From: Sacculina carcini
Taxonomy: Eukaryota > Arthropoda > Thecostraca > Sacculinidae
DNA: 64,000 nucleotides
Direction of reading: 5' to 3'
NCBI GenBank assembly: GCA_916048095.2
Contig: OU696596.1
Location: forward strand, 2,728,195-2,792,194
In this document: in pieces, positions 46,501 to 57,819 of the stretch
How the letters are laid out: each line of letters starts with the position of its first letter
Numbering within the stretch: the first letter of the stretch is position 1
The notes under the pieces: generated by a model
The model's database searches: none
Told to the model about the DNA's origin: nothing
Seen by the model: only the letters and a program-made list of their open reading frames with translations
Translations under genes and position numbers: made by a program

Positions 46501-48405
46501 CCAGAATGCATGGCACAACTCATGACTGATATCTGGTACCATTTACTGCTGGGTTGACAGGGGCTGTGGGATTGTAGAATTCGCCCAATGAAATTCTGCT
46601 CCGCCGGGTTTCGAACCACGGACCTCCCGCTTGTGAGGCGGGTGTGCTAACAACTGCACCACGGAGTCCGTTGTTGAGAATGTAGAGGTGTTCTGTTTGT
46701 TGTAGTATGTCTGTGCCTCTGTTGGTGAGTGGATTGTGTGTGTACCAGGCAGGATCTTTGGCGTTGAAGTCACCGCCCAGTATTATGTTAGGTGTGTTTG
46801 TGAGGTTGCGTATATCTGGTGTGTAGTTGCGAGGTACTGTTGGCGATGTTGTGGAGTGATGTGCATGTGGTGTGGCACCAGTTCAGGCAGGAGTTGCACT
46901 GAACTGAGCCTTTTGTGTGTCGGCGTGTAGTGAGTGGCTGTGTACATATGTGGCAGGTGTATGTGTGTCTCGGGCCTGGATGTGGTTCTACGTCTCCTGC
47001 GAGTGTGAGCATACGAGAAATGATCGCGAGCGGATCATATCTCGACGCCCCCGCAGGAGACGGTGACATGCGTGGAAATGAAAGTGTGAGGCGAGCGGTG
47101 TTGGTACTGTGTCTGTTGTTTGTGTATGTGTAGCGTGGTGTCACGATTTGTGCCAGTTGCACTGAGCTGAAAAAAAAGACCTGTGGAACCCGGGTGACCG
47201 AAGCCGATCCCAGGAGCTCGACAGCCCCGCCGTTCTGGCTAGGCTGGAAGGGTTGTTGCTGTGGTTTGGCCTCCAGATTGGAGGGTGGTCCCACGACGTA
47301 GACGTCGCAGCTCCAGGACCAATATGTGTGGTTGTTATTGGCGTTTTAAGCGCGCACCAGCCAGTTGAAACTGTATGGCGCGTCCCACTGTGAGCCCATC
47401 ATACAGTGATGACTCACGTTAGGTTTGTTGATGAACGAAACCGGGCCAGGATTCGAACCGCGAACCTCTGACACACACACAAGCTTAGTGTCTCTAAGCC
47501 ACCGAGCTACAAAAGGAGATAGGCGATAATATATACGTGTATGTGTCAAAGATAATTGTAAATTTTCGCTGCTACCGTTTGTGATTGCAGGTGTTGTATC
47601 GCTACCACGACCAGCTATTGGCGCTCGAGCATAAAGTGCCTGCTAGCGAGGTTCTCATCTACTTCAAATGGAAGGACGCTTTAGCCGGCGGCGCTGGCGG
47701 TGGCTCTTGGCTGCCAGGCATGGGCCGTTCCTCTCTCACCCTGCCTTCGTTCGGCTACGAGCGTGTGTGTGTGCTCTACAATATCGGCGCACTACACAGT
47801 CATATTGCCGCAGCGCAAAGTCTAAACAGTGACGATGGACTCAAGGTGATGTGTGTGGCCGAATTTCGTCCACTGTTTTTATTTGTTTTTTTCTTTTTAT
47901 TATTTTTATTTTTTATATTGTATTTGTTTTTCTTATTTGATTGATTTATCTTTATCTGTTTTTTGCTTTGCTTTGTACACACACACACGCACACACACAC
48001 ACACTCGCACAGAGACATACATGTATACAATAACATTATGCACATTCACAATAGAAAAAATAACCCAGCATAAGCAAATTAATTACAAGCAATCGAAGGA
48101 AAAAATATAAAAAAGTATTTTTAATGTTTTTATTTATTATATTTGTTGACGTTTTTCCATCGCATTGATACGGATGTACATACTCAGACACACACACACA
48201 CAGACACACAGACGCACACATGTATGTATGTTATTTAGTATTTGCGCTGTGTATTAGATGTGTTGTCTTTTTCTCGCTCGATTTTATATCTTCATCTCCA
48301 GTCACTGAACAAGTCCAATATTGTGTGTATGTGTGTGTGTGTGTGTAAATATATGTGTGTGCCTTTTAATGTATGTATATGTGTTTGTGTGTGTTTGTCT
48401 GTCTG

Positions 48406-48467
<62 letters not shown>

Positions 48468-48468
48468 A

Positions 48469-48517
<49 letters not shown>

Positions 48518-50834
48518 AGCGGCGCGCATGTTACAGCAATCGGCCAACACATTTGCTCAGCTGCGCACGCTTGCCACATCGGTTCTTGGCAACAGCGGTG
48601 ATTCTTCGGCTGCCTCTTCGGCCAGCAGCACGGGAGATTTGCGTCCGGACTCGCTGACCGCCCTGTCGGCTCTGATGCTGGCGCAATCACAAGAGGTGTT
48701 TGTGTTGAAGGCGGCGCGCGATCAGATGAAGCCGGCCGTGGTGGCGCGCCTGTGCGCCCAGTGTGCCGATTACTACTCGGACGCGGTGCGCGCTTTCAAA
48801 CGCGACTCGGTTCGTGGCCTATTCGACAGGGACTGGCTGCCCTTGGTCGTTGGCAAACAGGCGCTCTACGAAGCGAGCGCTCAGTTTCACCAGAGCCGAC
48901 TGTGCAATGCCGACAAGGTTGTTGGTGAGGAAATAGCGCGACTGCAATACGCCGAGCTTTGGCTGACAAAATCCCCGTCGGCCGCGGTGAATCTACGCTC
49001 CAGCGAGTCTGCTTTGGAGGCGTGTCGTTCGCTGACGGCTCGTGTAACACAGGCACTAGCCGACGCGCGCAAGGACAACGACTTCATCTATCACGAGCGC
49101 GTGCCCGACACCAAGACGCTGACGCCTGTGGATCGTGCCGCCGTTGCTAAGCTGGCATCTTCTGCCGGCACAACTTCGGCGGCTGTGTATTTGAGCGGCG
49201 GTGAGTTTGTCGATTTGTTTGCGCGTCTAACTGCGGTGCACATACAGCAAGCAATGGCCGGCTACGACGTGCGCAAGACGGCGCTGGTTGGCGGTGAGGT
49301 TCGCCGACTGCGCGAGGCCACACAAACACTCAACGCCGTGCTGACGTCACTCAACCTGCCGGCCGCACTGGAGGATACCGGCAGCGGGGCTGGTGCAGCT
49401 CTGCCGCCGAGCATAGCGCAAAAAGCCGCCGACGTGCGTCAACACGACGGATTGGCAGCGCTCGAACGAAGTGTTGCCACGCTGCCCGAGCTGTTGCAGC
49501 GTAATCGCGAGGTGCTGACCGAAACTAGACGTATGCTGGACGAGGAGCGCGACAGTGATCAACAGTTGCGCGCGCAGCTGGGCGCCAACCGCTGGACTCG
49601 CACGCCGTCCGACAAGCTCACCGAATCACTGCGCGCCAACCTCGGCAAATACTCGCAGATCATTGAAAATGCCGTGCGCGCCGATTCGCAAGTATCCGAT
49701 AAGTTGTCGAATAACCGACACGCCATCCAGCTGCTCAGCGGCCATGAATCTCAGCTGATTGCCGCTCTGTCCAGCTGCCAGCAGTCGACGGCTGATACCA
49801 GCAGCAGCAGCAGCAGCAGCCGAGCCGTGGACGAAGCAGCTCCGGCTGTCAAGCGGCTGCACTCGCTGATGGATCGTGTGGTGCAGCTGAAATTCCAACG
49901 CGACCAGCTCGAGTCGCGTCTCAAAGCGCCCACCACCGATCTCAAGGCGACATTTCTACAAGCCCTTCAGCCGTCATCGGCTGGCGCCGATGGCAAAGTG
50001 ATTGACAACCTGATTGAGCGTTCGTACGGCCCGCTGCGTGCCGAAGTTTCGGTCAGCTGTAGTGCTCAAGAGCAGCTGGTGGCTGAGATACAATCGGCTC
50101 ACGAACAGTTTTCACAATCGCGCGCCGGCAGTGACAGCGGCGGTGAAGAGAAAGCCGCACGGGAACGCATGCTGCGCGATTTGGCCAGCGGCTACGATGT
50201 GTTTTGCGAGCTGCGCGCCAACCTAACTGAAGGCACCAAATTCTACGGCGATCTCACACAGCTTCTGCTGCAGCTGCAAAACAAGGTTACCGACTTTTGT
50301 TTTGCGCGCAAAACCGAAAAGGACGAGCTGCTCAAAGATCTCACCGTTTCGGCCGGCGGTGCGGCAGCTTCGTCGAAGGCTTCGACGCCTGACGTCACAA
50401 TTCCGGCGCACGTACAGCAGGCGACGGCCGGATCCGGCGGATCCGGCGGCGCTGGGAAAGCCGCTCCGCCGGCGCGTCCGCCGCAGCCCGACTTATCCGG
50501 CAATCCGTACGCCGGAGCGTCGACGGCTCCTGTGGCCGCCGCCGCTACGGCGCCGCTTCCGTATCCGGTGCAGCCACAGACAGCCATGCCGCAGCCCTAC
50601 ACTCCGTATCCGTACTACACGCCAATGCCGATGGCGTTCAATCCGTACGCGACATTTCCGGGTGCCGTTCCGGGCCACTACGGACAACATCCGCCTCCGG
50701 CGTATCAACAGCAGCAGCAGCATGTGCCTTATCCGCCGGCGTCCGTCTATCCGGCCGGGTACAGCGTGCCTACGGCTCCGCAGCCCAATTCCGGAGCTCA
50801 GCATCCACCAGCGTATCCGTACGGTCCGCACTAG
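42499..50834 (+). CDS. PDCD6IP: ALIX / PDCD6IP, Bro1-domain ESCRT adaptor
   Basis: Three exons, 42499-42690, 47591-47845 and 48516-50834, all phase 0, give 921 residues (human 868). ALIX links cargo and ESCRT-III in endosomal sorting, membrane repair and cytokinesis. Bro1 domain to about residue 370: VLYRYHDQL, YFKWKDA, SFGYERVCVLYN, LSALMLAQSQEVFVLKAARDQMK, KDNDFIYHERVPD. V-domain to ~720: LASLNLPAALED, TLPELLQRNREVL, RWTRTPSDKL, LREL-type NLTEGTKFYGDL, CFARKTEKDELLKDL. The Pro/Tyr-rich tail has an SH3-ligand-like PPARPPQP and a PTAP (about 901-904) that could bind TSG101; human ALIX carries PSAP further upstream. Exon 3 follows a ~100-bp CA repeat that runs into the acceptor. Intron 1 holds a LINE and two SINEs. 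Confidence 0.95.
42727..42791. repeat. ~22-bp tandem repeat, three copies
   Basis: TTTTATCAGGAATTG recurs three times, 36 bp after the ALIX exon 1 donor. Confidence 0.8.
43488..43524. repeat. (CA)n microsatellite
   Basis: CA run in ALIX intron 1. Confidence 0.9.
43718..47294 (-). mobile_element. Decayed non-LTR retrotransposon (LINE) in ALIX intron 1
   Basis: Minus strand, 5' to 3': an N-terminal ORF (47294-46788) with a 2A-like GDVEPHPGP at 46972-46998 and a Cys/His finger (CHIC...CNSC...CHTTC); endonuclease remnants (GGDFNAKDPAW near 46770, SDHLPI near 46200); a reverse transcriptase with GVPQGSVLAP and YADD (frame 46230-43648); and a C-terminal CPDC...H...HC finger in a shifted frame (43997-43740). 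The 3' end is an (AAC)n tail near 43720-43738. Damage: part of the endonuclease is deleted near 46860, a SINE-A is inserted at 46341-46669, and a frameshift lies near 43985. Clade assignment (CR1/L2 or relative) is tentative. Confidence 0.85.
46341..46669 (-). mobile_element. SINE-A inserted into the LINE
   Basis: Full-length copy with tRNA-Val-like head at 46597-46669 and a TTTAACCTTTAACC tail (reversed). It splits the LINE endonuclease frame after LYILNN. GTTGTT flanks both sides. Confidence 0.88.
47326..47515 (-). mobile_element. SINE-C (tRNA-derived)
   Basis: Second copy of the 39645 family, sharing GCGCGCACCAGCCAGTT and GGATTCGAACCGCGAACCTC. It ends 76 bp upstream of ALIX exon 2. Confidence 0.75.
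48408..48515. repeat. (CA)n microsatellite forming the ALIX intron 2 acceptor
   Basis: About 105 bp of CA with two CATA breaks. Its last unit provides the AG of the splice acceptor for exon 3. Confidence 0.9.
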
Positions 50835-51764
50835 AAATTGACCATTTTGTTAATTGCACAACCTGTGTGCGTGTGTGTGTGTGTGTGAGTGATATGCTTG
50901 ATATAACCTTTCAATATATGCAGATTTTCTTTGATAGTGTTATTCTCAGTGTTATTCTCAGTCTATGTATTCGTGCATTTCTGTATAGCTGGACGGGTTA
51001 TTTGACGCTTGCCTTACAGATGTGTTTGTGTGTGTTTGTCTGTATATACGAATGTTTACGTACGATTTTTTGCTCTGTATTTTACCATTGATTTAGCACT
51101 TGGGCGCGTGTGTTTGTGTGTGTGGATTGTGGGTGCTTGCCCATTTATAAGGTTGTTTTTACACTAATTTCATCCTAATATTGTTTGCGTTTGGGGAGTA
51201 TTTTCGACGCCAGTTTTTCTTGTTCTTGCGGTGATGTTTATGCTACTCAATATGCACATAGTTGCCGAATATAAGTTTAGTTTTGATTATTTGTGCTTAT
51301 TCTCTTATTTTTCTGCTTTCAGGTTATGCACTCCAATGTTTTCAGTTGACGGACCTAATCGTTTAATTTTCATAAAAGGTGGAATTCAAGCACTCCTTTG
51401 CCAAAATATTAGCTAAAAACGGATTTATATATTTTGGGTATCATTGCTACATTATACGCGTTTGTTCACATTTATATAAAGCATGTCAAATTTGGCGTCT
51501 AGCGGCAATTCTGGCGTTTCTATTCTCAGTGCTCTGTTTGCTTTGTTTGGCTGCGTTGTCTGGTAGGTTTTATAGAGAATGTTTTATATATATAGATTTA
51601 GCACTTTATGCTCATTTATATTATTCGATTTGTTATAATTATCTAGCGGTATTTCCATTGGTCTGTGGCGTCTATTTAATTGAGAGATGGATGAATTTCT
51701 CTAATACACCGTGCTATTTCAAATGAACAAAGCTAATAACATGGAAAAAATTTAGAATAGATCA

Positions 51765-51770
51765 AATAAA
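51765..51770 (+). terminator. Poly(A) signal candidate, ALIX
   Basis: AATAAA ~930 nt after the ALIX stop and only ~200 bp before the NUDT22-like start codon, so the two genes are tightly spaced. The 50835-51760 interval shows no other gene. Confidence 0.4.
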
Positions 51771-51973
51771 AAATAGTAGAATATTCTATTGATTATAAGT
51801 ATAATTTGTTGTAAACGTTTATTTAATGTTTTCAATTTAAATTCTCATGTTTTAGTCTATTTTTCATTCTTGCATTTTCTTACTGCTTATTAGTTGCGGT
51901 GTTGTTTTTGGCGGCTGTCGTCCGCTAGTTTCGTCTTGGTGTCACTGGCTCGCGTGCCAGCCGTGCCTCACAA

Positions 51974-52938
51974 ATGTCCGCCATGCGCCACTCGTTGGCC
52001 ATGTCTAACTTGAAGCTGTTTTGCGAGTCGGCCGAAGACGACAGTTGTCGCAACACGCCTGCGAACCCCGCCATCGTTGATTATGTCGATCCATCGCACG
52101 CCGACGCGACTGAAGCTGCGTGTCGATGTGTTTCCGTGTGTGTCGACGGTTTTCCGCTGGCAGAGTCAGCTGTCACGACGCTTTACGACCCGGCGCGTTT
52201 TGCACGCCGTTCCAACGACGCTCTCGATTCGGCCATTGTGAGCGTGTGGCGTCGACGCTGCCGCGCCAATCCACGGCTCTACAACGCCAGCAAATTCCGT
52301 CTGGCCGGCCTGGAATGTCAACTTAATGCCTCGCCTGATAATAATGACGATGATGGACGCTCAACTCTGATGTCCCACGTTCCGCAGTCGTCAACACCAT
52401 CTGGCGGCGTGGTGTTGAAGCTTGGTTTGACCTGCTACCGCGACCACGTGGCCACCAACTGTGCCGGTCGGCTGGGCGGTCGGCTTCTGCAGCGGGCCGG
52501 CAGTGTGGTGTGCGGCGATCGGCAGGCGTTTCTCGCCGACTGCCTGGCGGTGGGCGCCGCACTGCTGACGGCCGACAATCGTCTAGTGCTGCTGCGGCGT
52601 GCCGGCTGGACGGGCGAGTATCCGAACCGGCTGGATCGGCCGGGCGGCCACGCTGAGCCGCATCAACTTCTTGTTGATGCGAAGCTAGCAGAAAGCTTCA
52701 AGTACAAGAATCAGGACAAAGAGAAAGAGAGTCATGAGGAGGAACAATGGAGGAATCCCTTATTGCTGCAGCTGAGCGATGCGGACGTGCATTCAGAGGT
52801 GTTCGGCTGTGTTTTGCGCGAGATACGCGACGAGGTGGGCGTGCCTCTGTTGCATCTCAGTCAGCCTCTAATGTTGGGACTGACACAGGACCCCAACCAC
52901 GCCGGCCGCCCAACTCTCGAGTTCGTCATCAGGTAATG

Positions 52939-52970
<32 letters not shown>

Positions 52971-53504
52971 TCTATCTCTCTCTATCTCTCTGATAACCCT
53001 GATAATAATTTCATACTAATATACAAAGCACAACATGGCAGAAATGTCCGTCGAGCGAAGCTCCTAGACTGTCATGATAGATATGAATGATTGTACAATG
53101 AAGCAATGGTTATGTATGTATGTGTACATGTGTGTGTTTTGTGTCATGTTATATTGAATTAATACTGGCAGTTTCGATAATTATTTCCATATTTTTATGT
53201 GTGGTCTTTTTGGCGCGCTTCATTGTAATCTTCAACTTTTCACAATCAGGGCTCAATTTTCTGCTCCCTTCTAAATGATTTCCTCAGTTCCTCTGGACTG
53301 GAGTCCATTTGGCTATCAATTTTGAATATACACACATGCCAGTGACAATCCCTGAATGAATTTTGTGTTCGATTTTGCCGCTTGAATGTGTCGAAGTAAG
53401 TTTGTTTAAAGAAAGTGTGTTTCTGTGCCGGGTTTTCGTCTATCTGAACCAGTCTGCTTCGGAATCTGTCTGTCTGCGTCTTCCTAACGCATTCCAATGT
53501 CGGG

Positions 53505-53542
<38 letters not shown>

Positions 53543-54258
53543 ACAGGTGTTCGCTTCCGTCCTCGGACTTGCTGAGGATCTACCAGGAAGGACGTCATAC
53601 GGAGGCCGACGAATCCACGTCACTCGTGATGTTGCATCTGGACGATGTGCTGGGCGAGTTGACCGACGAGGCCGCCTTCTATCTGGACCGCATCTCTGTG
53701 ATGCGAGTCGGCGACCAATGCTCCACAGTGGATGTGATCGAGGCCAGCATGACTGAGGACGGCCAAGCTGAAAATGCCAACGTAGAAGACAACATAAGTA
53801 GCGACAGTAGTTCTAACACTTCTTGTCGGGCGGGGATTGTCAGTGCTTTGGCATCGAGCCAGATTACTGGCGAGATGCCGGCAAATCGCGTACGAGAGAG
53901 CGACAGCGTGTGCGAAATGACTGCCGTAGAGGACAATGAGTATGGCGTCAATCAGGACAGATTGGCGATCAGCCGCTTGGACGGCAACAGTCACGACAGC
54001 GGCTGTGGAGTCAGCACCAAACTGTCGCCCGAAAACCAGGCGGACGGTCGTGCCTCGACGGACGGCGGCGGCAGGATTGCCGTATCCGTCGAGGTGACGC
54101 AGCAAGGCGCCGTCACGGCAGCCAGATGTCCTGTATCTGAAGCACACGCCAGACGGCAGCAAGCGAGACAATTGTGGCGTCAAATGACCCCGGCGTGTCA
54201 TGCCAGCATTGCTCTGCTGCGCACGTTGAAGCTGTCTGCTGTGGGCTTCAAGTTCTAG
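51974..54258 (+). CDS. NUDT22: NUDT22-like UDP-glucose/galactose diphosphatase
   Basis: Two exons, 51974-52932 and 53547-54258 (phase 2), give 556 residues versus 303 in human NUDT22, which hydrolyses UDP-glucose and UDP-galactose. Family blocks: YNASKFRLAGLE, LKLGLTCYRDHVATN, AVGAALLTADNRLVLLRR, RPGGHAEPH and HSEVFGCVLREIRDEVGVPL. The Nudix helix REIRDEVGV fits REUXEEXGU with Asp for one Glu. As in the human protein, sequence is inserted between the glycine loop and this helix, but here it is longer and Lys/Glu-rich. Exon 2 begins CSLPSSDLLRIYQEG like human. A long acidic Ser-rich insert (about 375-500) precedes the conserved end RRQQARQLWRQMTPACHASI. A (CT)n starts directly at the donor and a (CA)n precedes the acceptor. 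Confidence 0.88.
52937..52993. repeat. (CT)n simple repeat at the NUDT22 donor
   Basis: CT/CTAT runs starting 4 bp after the exon 1 splice site. Confidence 0.85.
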
Positions 54259-54496
54259 ACTCAAGCAGAAGCTGAAACACAAGAATACTTACCGCTACAA
54301 CACACCACTTTGCTCAGCGTGTGGCTTTTGATTAGTGAATATACCAAGGGAGCGCAACACATCACGGACCATTCGGACAACTCGAATTATTTAACAAGAC
54401 CAGGGTAGTTTGTTTTTGCGAGTAACTCAAACCGTTGAGTAGTCTAGCTATATGATGTGCTATTTGATGTGCTGTCTGTACTATTGTGTGTGTGTG

Positions 54497-54539
<43 letters not shown>

Positions 54540-55460
54540 TTTTCATGTTCAAAGGATTTGTTCACCAAATAATTGGTTCCCATACATTGTTTTTCATACA
54601 TACACACAGACACACATACTTAAACCGTCTGTGATGCGTTTTTATCGCATTTCATATCAAGATCACTTTGGATGTATGGTATATTTTTGTCATGTCTGGT
54701 TGTGCGACCGCTTTAATTTCATCACTGGTCGTTTCGTAGTTGATGTCTCGCACAAAAATATCGCACATTCCCAAAATTTTATGCACTGCTTGTATGCGTG
54801 TGTGTGTATTTTGTGTTATCTATCAAATTTCCTTTTTGTACTTGATTGGCGATTTTTTCGAAAGAGCAGTTTTTATCTATTTTTATTTGTTTATTTTTTA
54901 TTTATCTTTTTACTTTCACCAATCTTCTATTCATTGACATTTTCTTTCATTCTCGAATTGAAACAATATGCATTATACCTTTGCGTTTTATGGAGTTGTG
55001 TCCTATGCTTTTATTCAATATTATACGCTTATATTTATGAGCTTACATTGATTGCGTATTACGTCTATTCTGTGTGTTTTGTATGATTGTTCGGCATCAA
55101 TTATATCTATATTGACATTTTGTTTGTATTTATTGCCATTGTATGTGTGTGCGTGTGTGTCTGTATGTCTGTGTGTGTGCGGGTGTCTTGTATATGTTAG
55201 TATGTATATATTACACGATACACAAAAACCTGAGACCCATGGGTGAATGGTGGTTTTTAGCGTAATGCAGGGTTTCTTAACCGGGGTAATTTGTAACTCC
55301 ATGATTATATTAGCCTCTGTGTAATTTACCCCTGGGGTAATTTACCCTCAGATTAAGGACCACTGCCCTAGTGTTAATGTCCTTCCAAAGAATCGCACAT
55401 TTCCAGTGTCCTTGTATTAAGTCTGCTATATATTTCGGCTTTGCTCGTTAAGAAGCAACT
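54259..55460. other. NUDT22 3' flank, T-rich, no gene
   Basis: Holds a (GT)n at 54486-54537, T-rich sequence and a small hAT-like MITE at 55268-55365. Hydrophobic frames here reflect T-richness. Confidence 0.5.
55268..55365. mobile_element. Small hAT-like MITE, 98 bp
   Basis: Ends CAGGGTTTCTTAACC and AGATTAAGGACCACTG around an internal palindrome (GGGGTAATTT / AATTTACCCC). Target duplication is not clear. Confidence 0.5.
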
Positions 55461-56471
55461 ACTATACCATTTACAAGTCAATTTGGCAAAAGTGAAAATC
55501 AATTTGGCAAAAGTGAAAATCAATTTGGCAAAAGTGAAAATCAATTTGGTAATTCTTACAAATTTAGGTGGTAGTCGCATTGATAATGCATAATCATATT
55601 GTTTATTAGTGTTTTAGTAACAAATTTATTACTCATGCAAATGATATCAATTAACGTTTTATGTTTAAGAATATATATAGATTAAGAAGCTGCCATGTAG
55701 GGATATATTTGTTGATGAAGTCCATTATATTTGCATCAAAATGATATTTTAAGTGATTTGGATTAGCTCCGATTCAAGGTTAATAATAAAATAAACTATA
55801 CATTTTACAATTTCATTCGTCCTAATTGAAATCAAAATTCTCCCAGCTAGAATGTATGTTATTGATTTTACATTAAATATCAAACTTAGTTGTTGTTAGT
55901 ACATTTTATTGTATTTCACATGAACAACTTAGCATTAGTCGTAAAACACAGATATTTACTACTTACTATGTACTATTCAATTATGTGCTATGGTATGTAC
56001 TACAATTACAATGCAGATATGTACCGTAATTACTTACTTTATGAGGAACTCTATCAACCAATATAGCAATGTCAGCGTATATACCACCAGCGCGTGTACT
56101 TAAATTATAGCAACAAAGCAGGATATCTCAACTCAACACAATCACAACGCAACATGGCCCACTAAAACACATTCACTAACAAACACGCACGAACGTTCTG
56201 CGCAAACAACTGCCCCATGGCGCGCACTGCCCTATGGCGTGCACTGCCCCACCCCCTGTATCCCCCTGCTCGCTCATAGCACGTGCATACAACATACATA
56301 CACTCACACTACCTCGCACACACAAATGGACACCATATACAAAAATATATACCGTACAATATTAAACATAGTACAGATGGCTAGCAACGACAAGCGCTAT
56401 TCGCACGTGATGCCAGAACACTTGCCATAAGCTGGATTGTACCGTCTCTGAAAGTGTGATGTTTCTGTAGA

Positions 56472-56504
<33 letters not shown>

Positions 56505-57445
56505 GTGTGTGTGTGTGTGCACGATTTGCTCGCGAGTGCTCTCCGAGAACAGTGACTATACGCTGACATTGATATATTGGCTGATAGAGTGCGCGCCATA
56601 GGGCAGTTGTTTGCACAGAACGTTCGTGCGTGTTTGTTAGTGCAGGTGTTTTAGTGGGCCATGTTGCGTTGTGATTGTGTTGAGTTGAGATATCCTGCTT
56701 TGTTGCTATAATTTAAGTACACGCGCTGGTGGTATATACGCTGACATTGCTATATTGGCTGATAGAGTTCCTCATAAAGTAAGTAATTACGGTACATATC
56801 TGCATTGTAATTGTAGTACATACCATAGCACATAATTTTATAATACATAGTAAGTAGTAAATATCTGTGTTTTACGACTAATGCTAAATTGTTCATGTGA
56901 AATACAATAAAATGTACTAACAACAACTAAGTTTGATATTTAATGTAAAATCAATAACATACATTGTGGTTCTAGCTGGGACAATTTTGATTTCAATTGG
57001 GACAAATGAAATTGTAAAATGTATAGTTTATTTTATTATTAACCTTGAATCGGAGCTAATCCAAATCACTTAAAATATCATTTTGATGCAAATATAATGG
57101 ACTTCATCAACAAATATATCCCTACATGGCAGCTTCTTAATCTATATATATTCTTAAACATAAAACATTAATTGATATCATTTGCATGAGTAATAAATTT
57201 GTTACTAAAACACTAATAAACAATATGATTATGCATTATCAATGCGACTACCATCGAAATTTGTAAGAATTACCAAATTGATTTTCACTTTTGCCAAATT
57301 GATTTTCACTTTTGCCAAATTGAATTTCACTTTTGCCAAATTGATTTTCACTTTTGCCAAATTGATTTTCACTTTTGCCAAATTGAATTTCACTTTTGCC
57401 AAATTGATTTTCACTTTTGCCAAATTGACTTGTAAATGGTATAGT
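55461..57445. mobile_element. Foldback-type element: ~770/857-bp inverted repeats around a ~360-bp loop
   Basis: The left arm (55461-56227) reads as the reverse complement of the right arm (57445-56589) over its whole length, with few differences (e.g. ACTATACCAT at 55461 and ATGGTATAGT at 57436). Just inside each end is a 21-bp tandem repeat (CAATTTGGCAAAAGTGAAAAT): three full copies plus a partial one on the left, seven on the right. The loop (56228-56588) holds a GT repeat and a partial duplicate of right-arm sequence (TATACGCTGACATT near 56558 and 56737). No transposase or other gene is visible. Target duplication is not certain. Confidence 0.85.
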
Positions 57446-57565
57446 TGTTAGGGTATTGAAAGTAATTTCGTAGATGCTGTATATATGTTCACAATATGAT
57501 GATGATGTTAGGGTATTGAAAGTAATTTCGTAGATGCTGTATATATGTTCACAATATGATGCTTA
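57446..57565. repeat. 60-bp tandem duplication beside the foldback element
   Basis: Units start TGTTAGGGTATTG at 57446 and 57506 and are identical until their last few bases. It begins exactly where the right foldback arm ends. Confidence 0.9.
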
Positions 57566-57703
57566 TGATGATACCGATGTAACTGCTGTTATACGGTTAA
57601 TAAGGATCGGTTGATTGATGTTACATCAGAGTGGGATAACACAAAAAATATCGTTGATTCACACACCTCGTTTTGCACTCCAAATTTTTACGCGTGAGAA
57701 AAA

Positions 57704-57785
57704 CGCAGCCGACAGGATTCGAACCTGTGCGGGGAGACCCCATTGGATTTCGAGTCCAACGCCTTAACCACTCGGCCACGACTGC
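57704..57785 (-). tRNA. tRNA-Ser (anticodon CGA)
   Basis: An 82-nt cloverleaf on the minus strand. Acceptor 5' GCAGTCG pairs with CGGCTGC (one G-T), discriminator G. The anticodon stem TTGGA/TCCAA encloses loop CTCGAAA, so the anticodon is CGA. The long variable arm (TGGGGTCTCCCCGCA region) is the class II arm expected of tRNA-Ser. The A-box TGGCCGAGTGG and B-box GGTTCGAATCC are intact, and a T5 terminator follows at 57703-57698. No intron. Unlike the SINE heads in this window, it has all stems intact, so it should be functional. Confidence 0.96.
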
Positions 57786-57819
57786 CACATTATGACGATG
57801 TTTGTGTAAAAACCTATTA

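Noticed and set aside
54457..55086. 209-residue hydrophobic + strand frame after NUDT22
   Set aside because: T-rich sequence yields Phe/Leu/Tyr/Cys-rich open frames in several registers; it starts in a GT repeat and shows no family pattern.
57229..57451. Repeat protein of FTFAKLI / AKVKINL units
   Set aside because: The 21-bp repeat is a multiple of three, so it stays open on both strands; it is the subterminal repeat of the foldback element.
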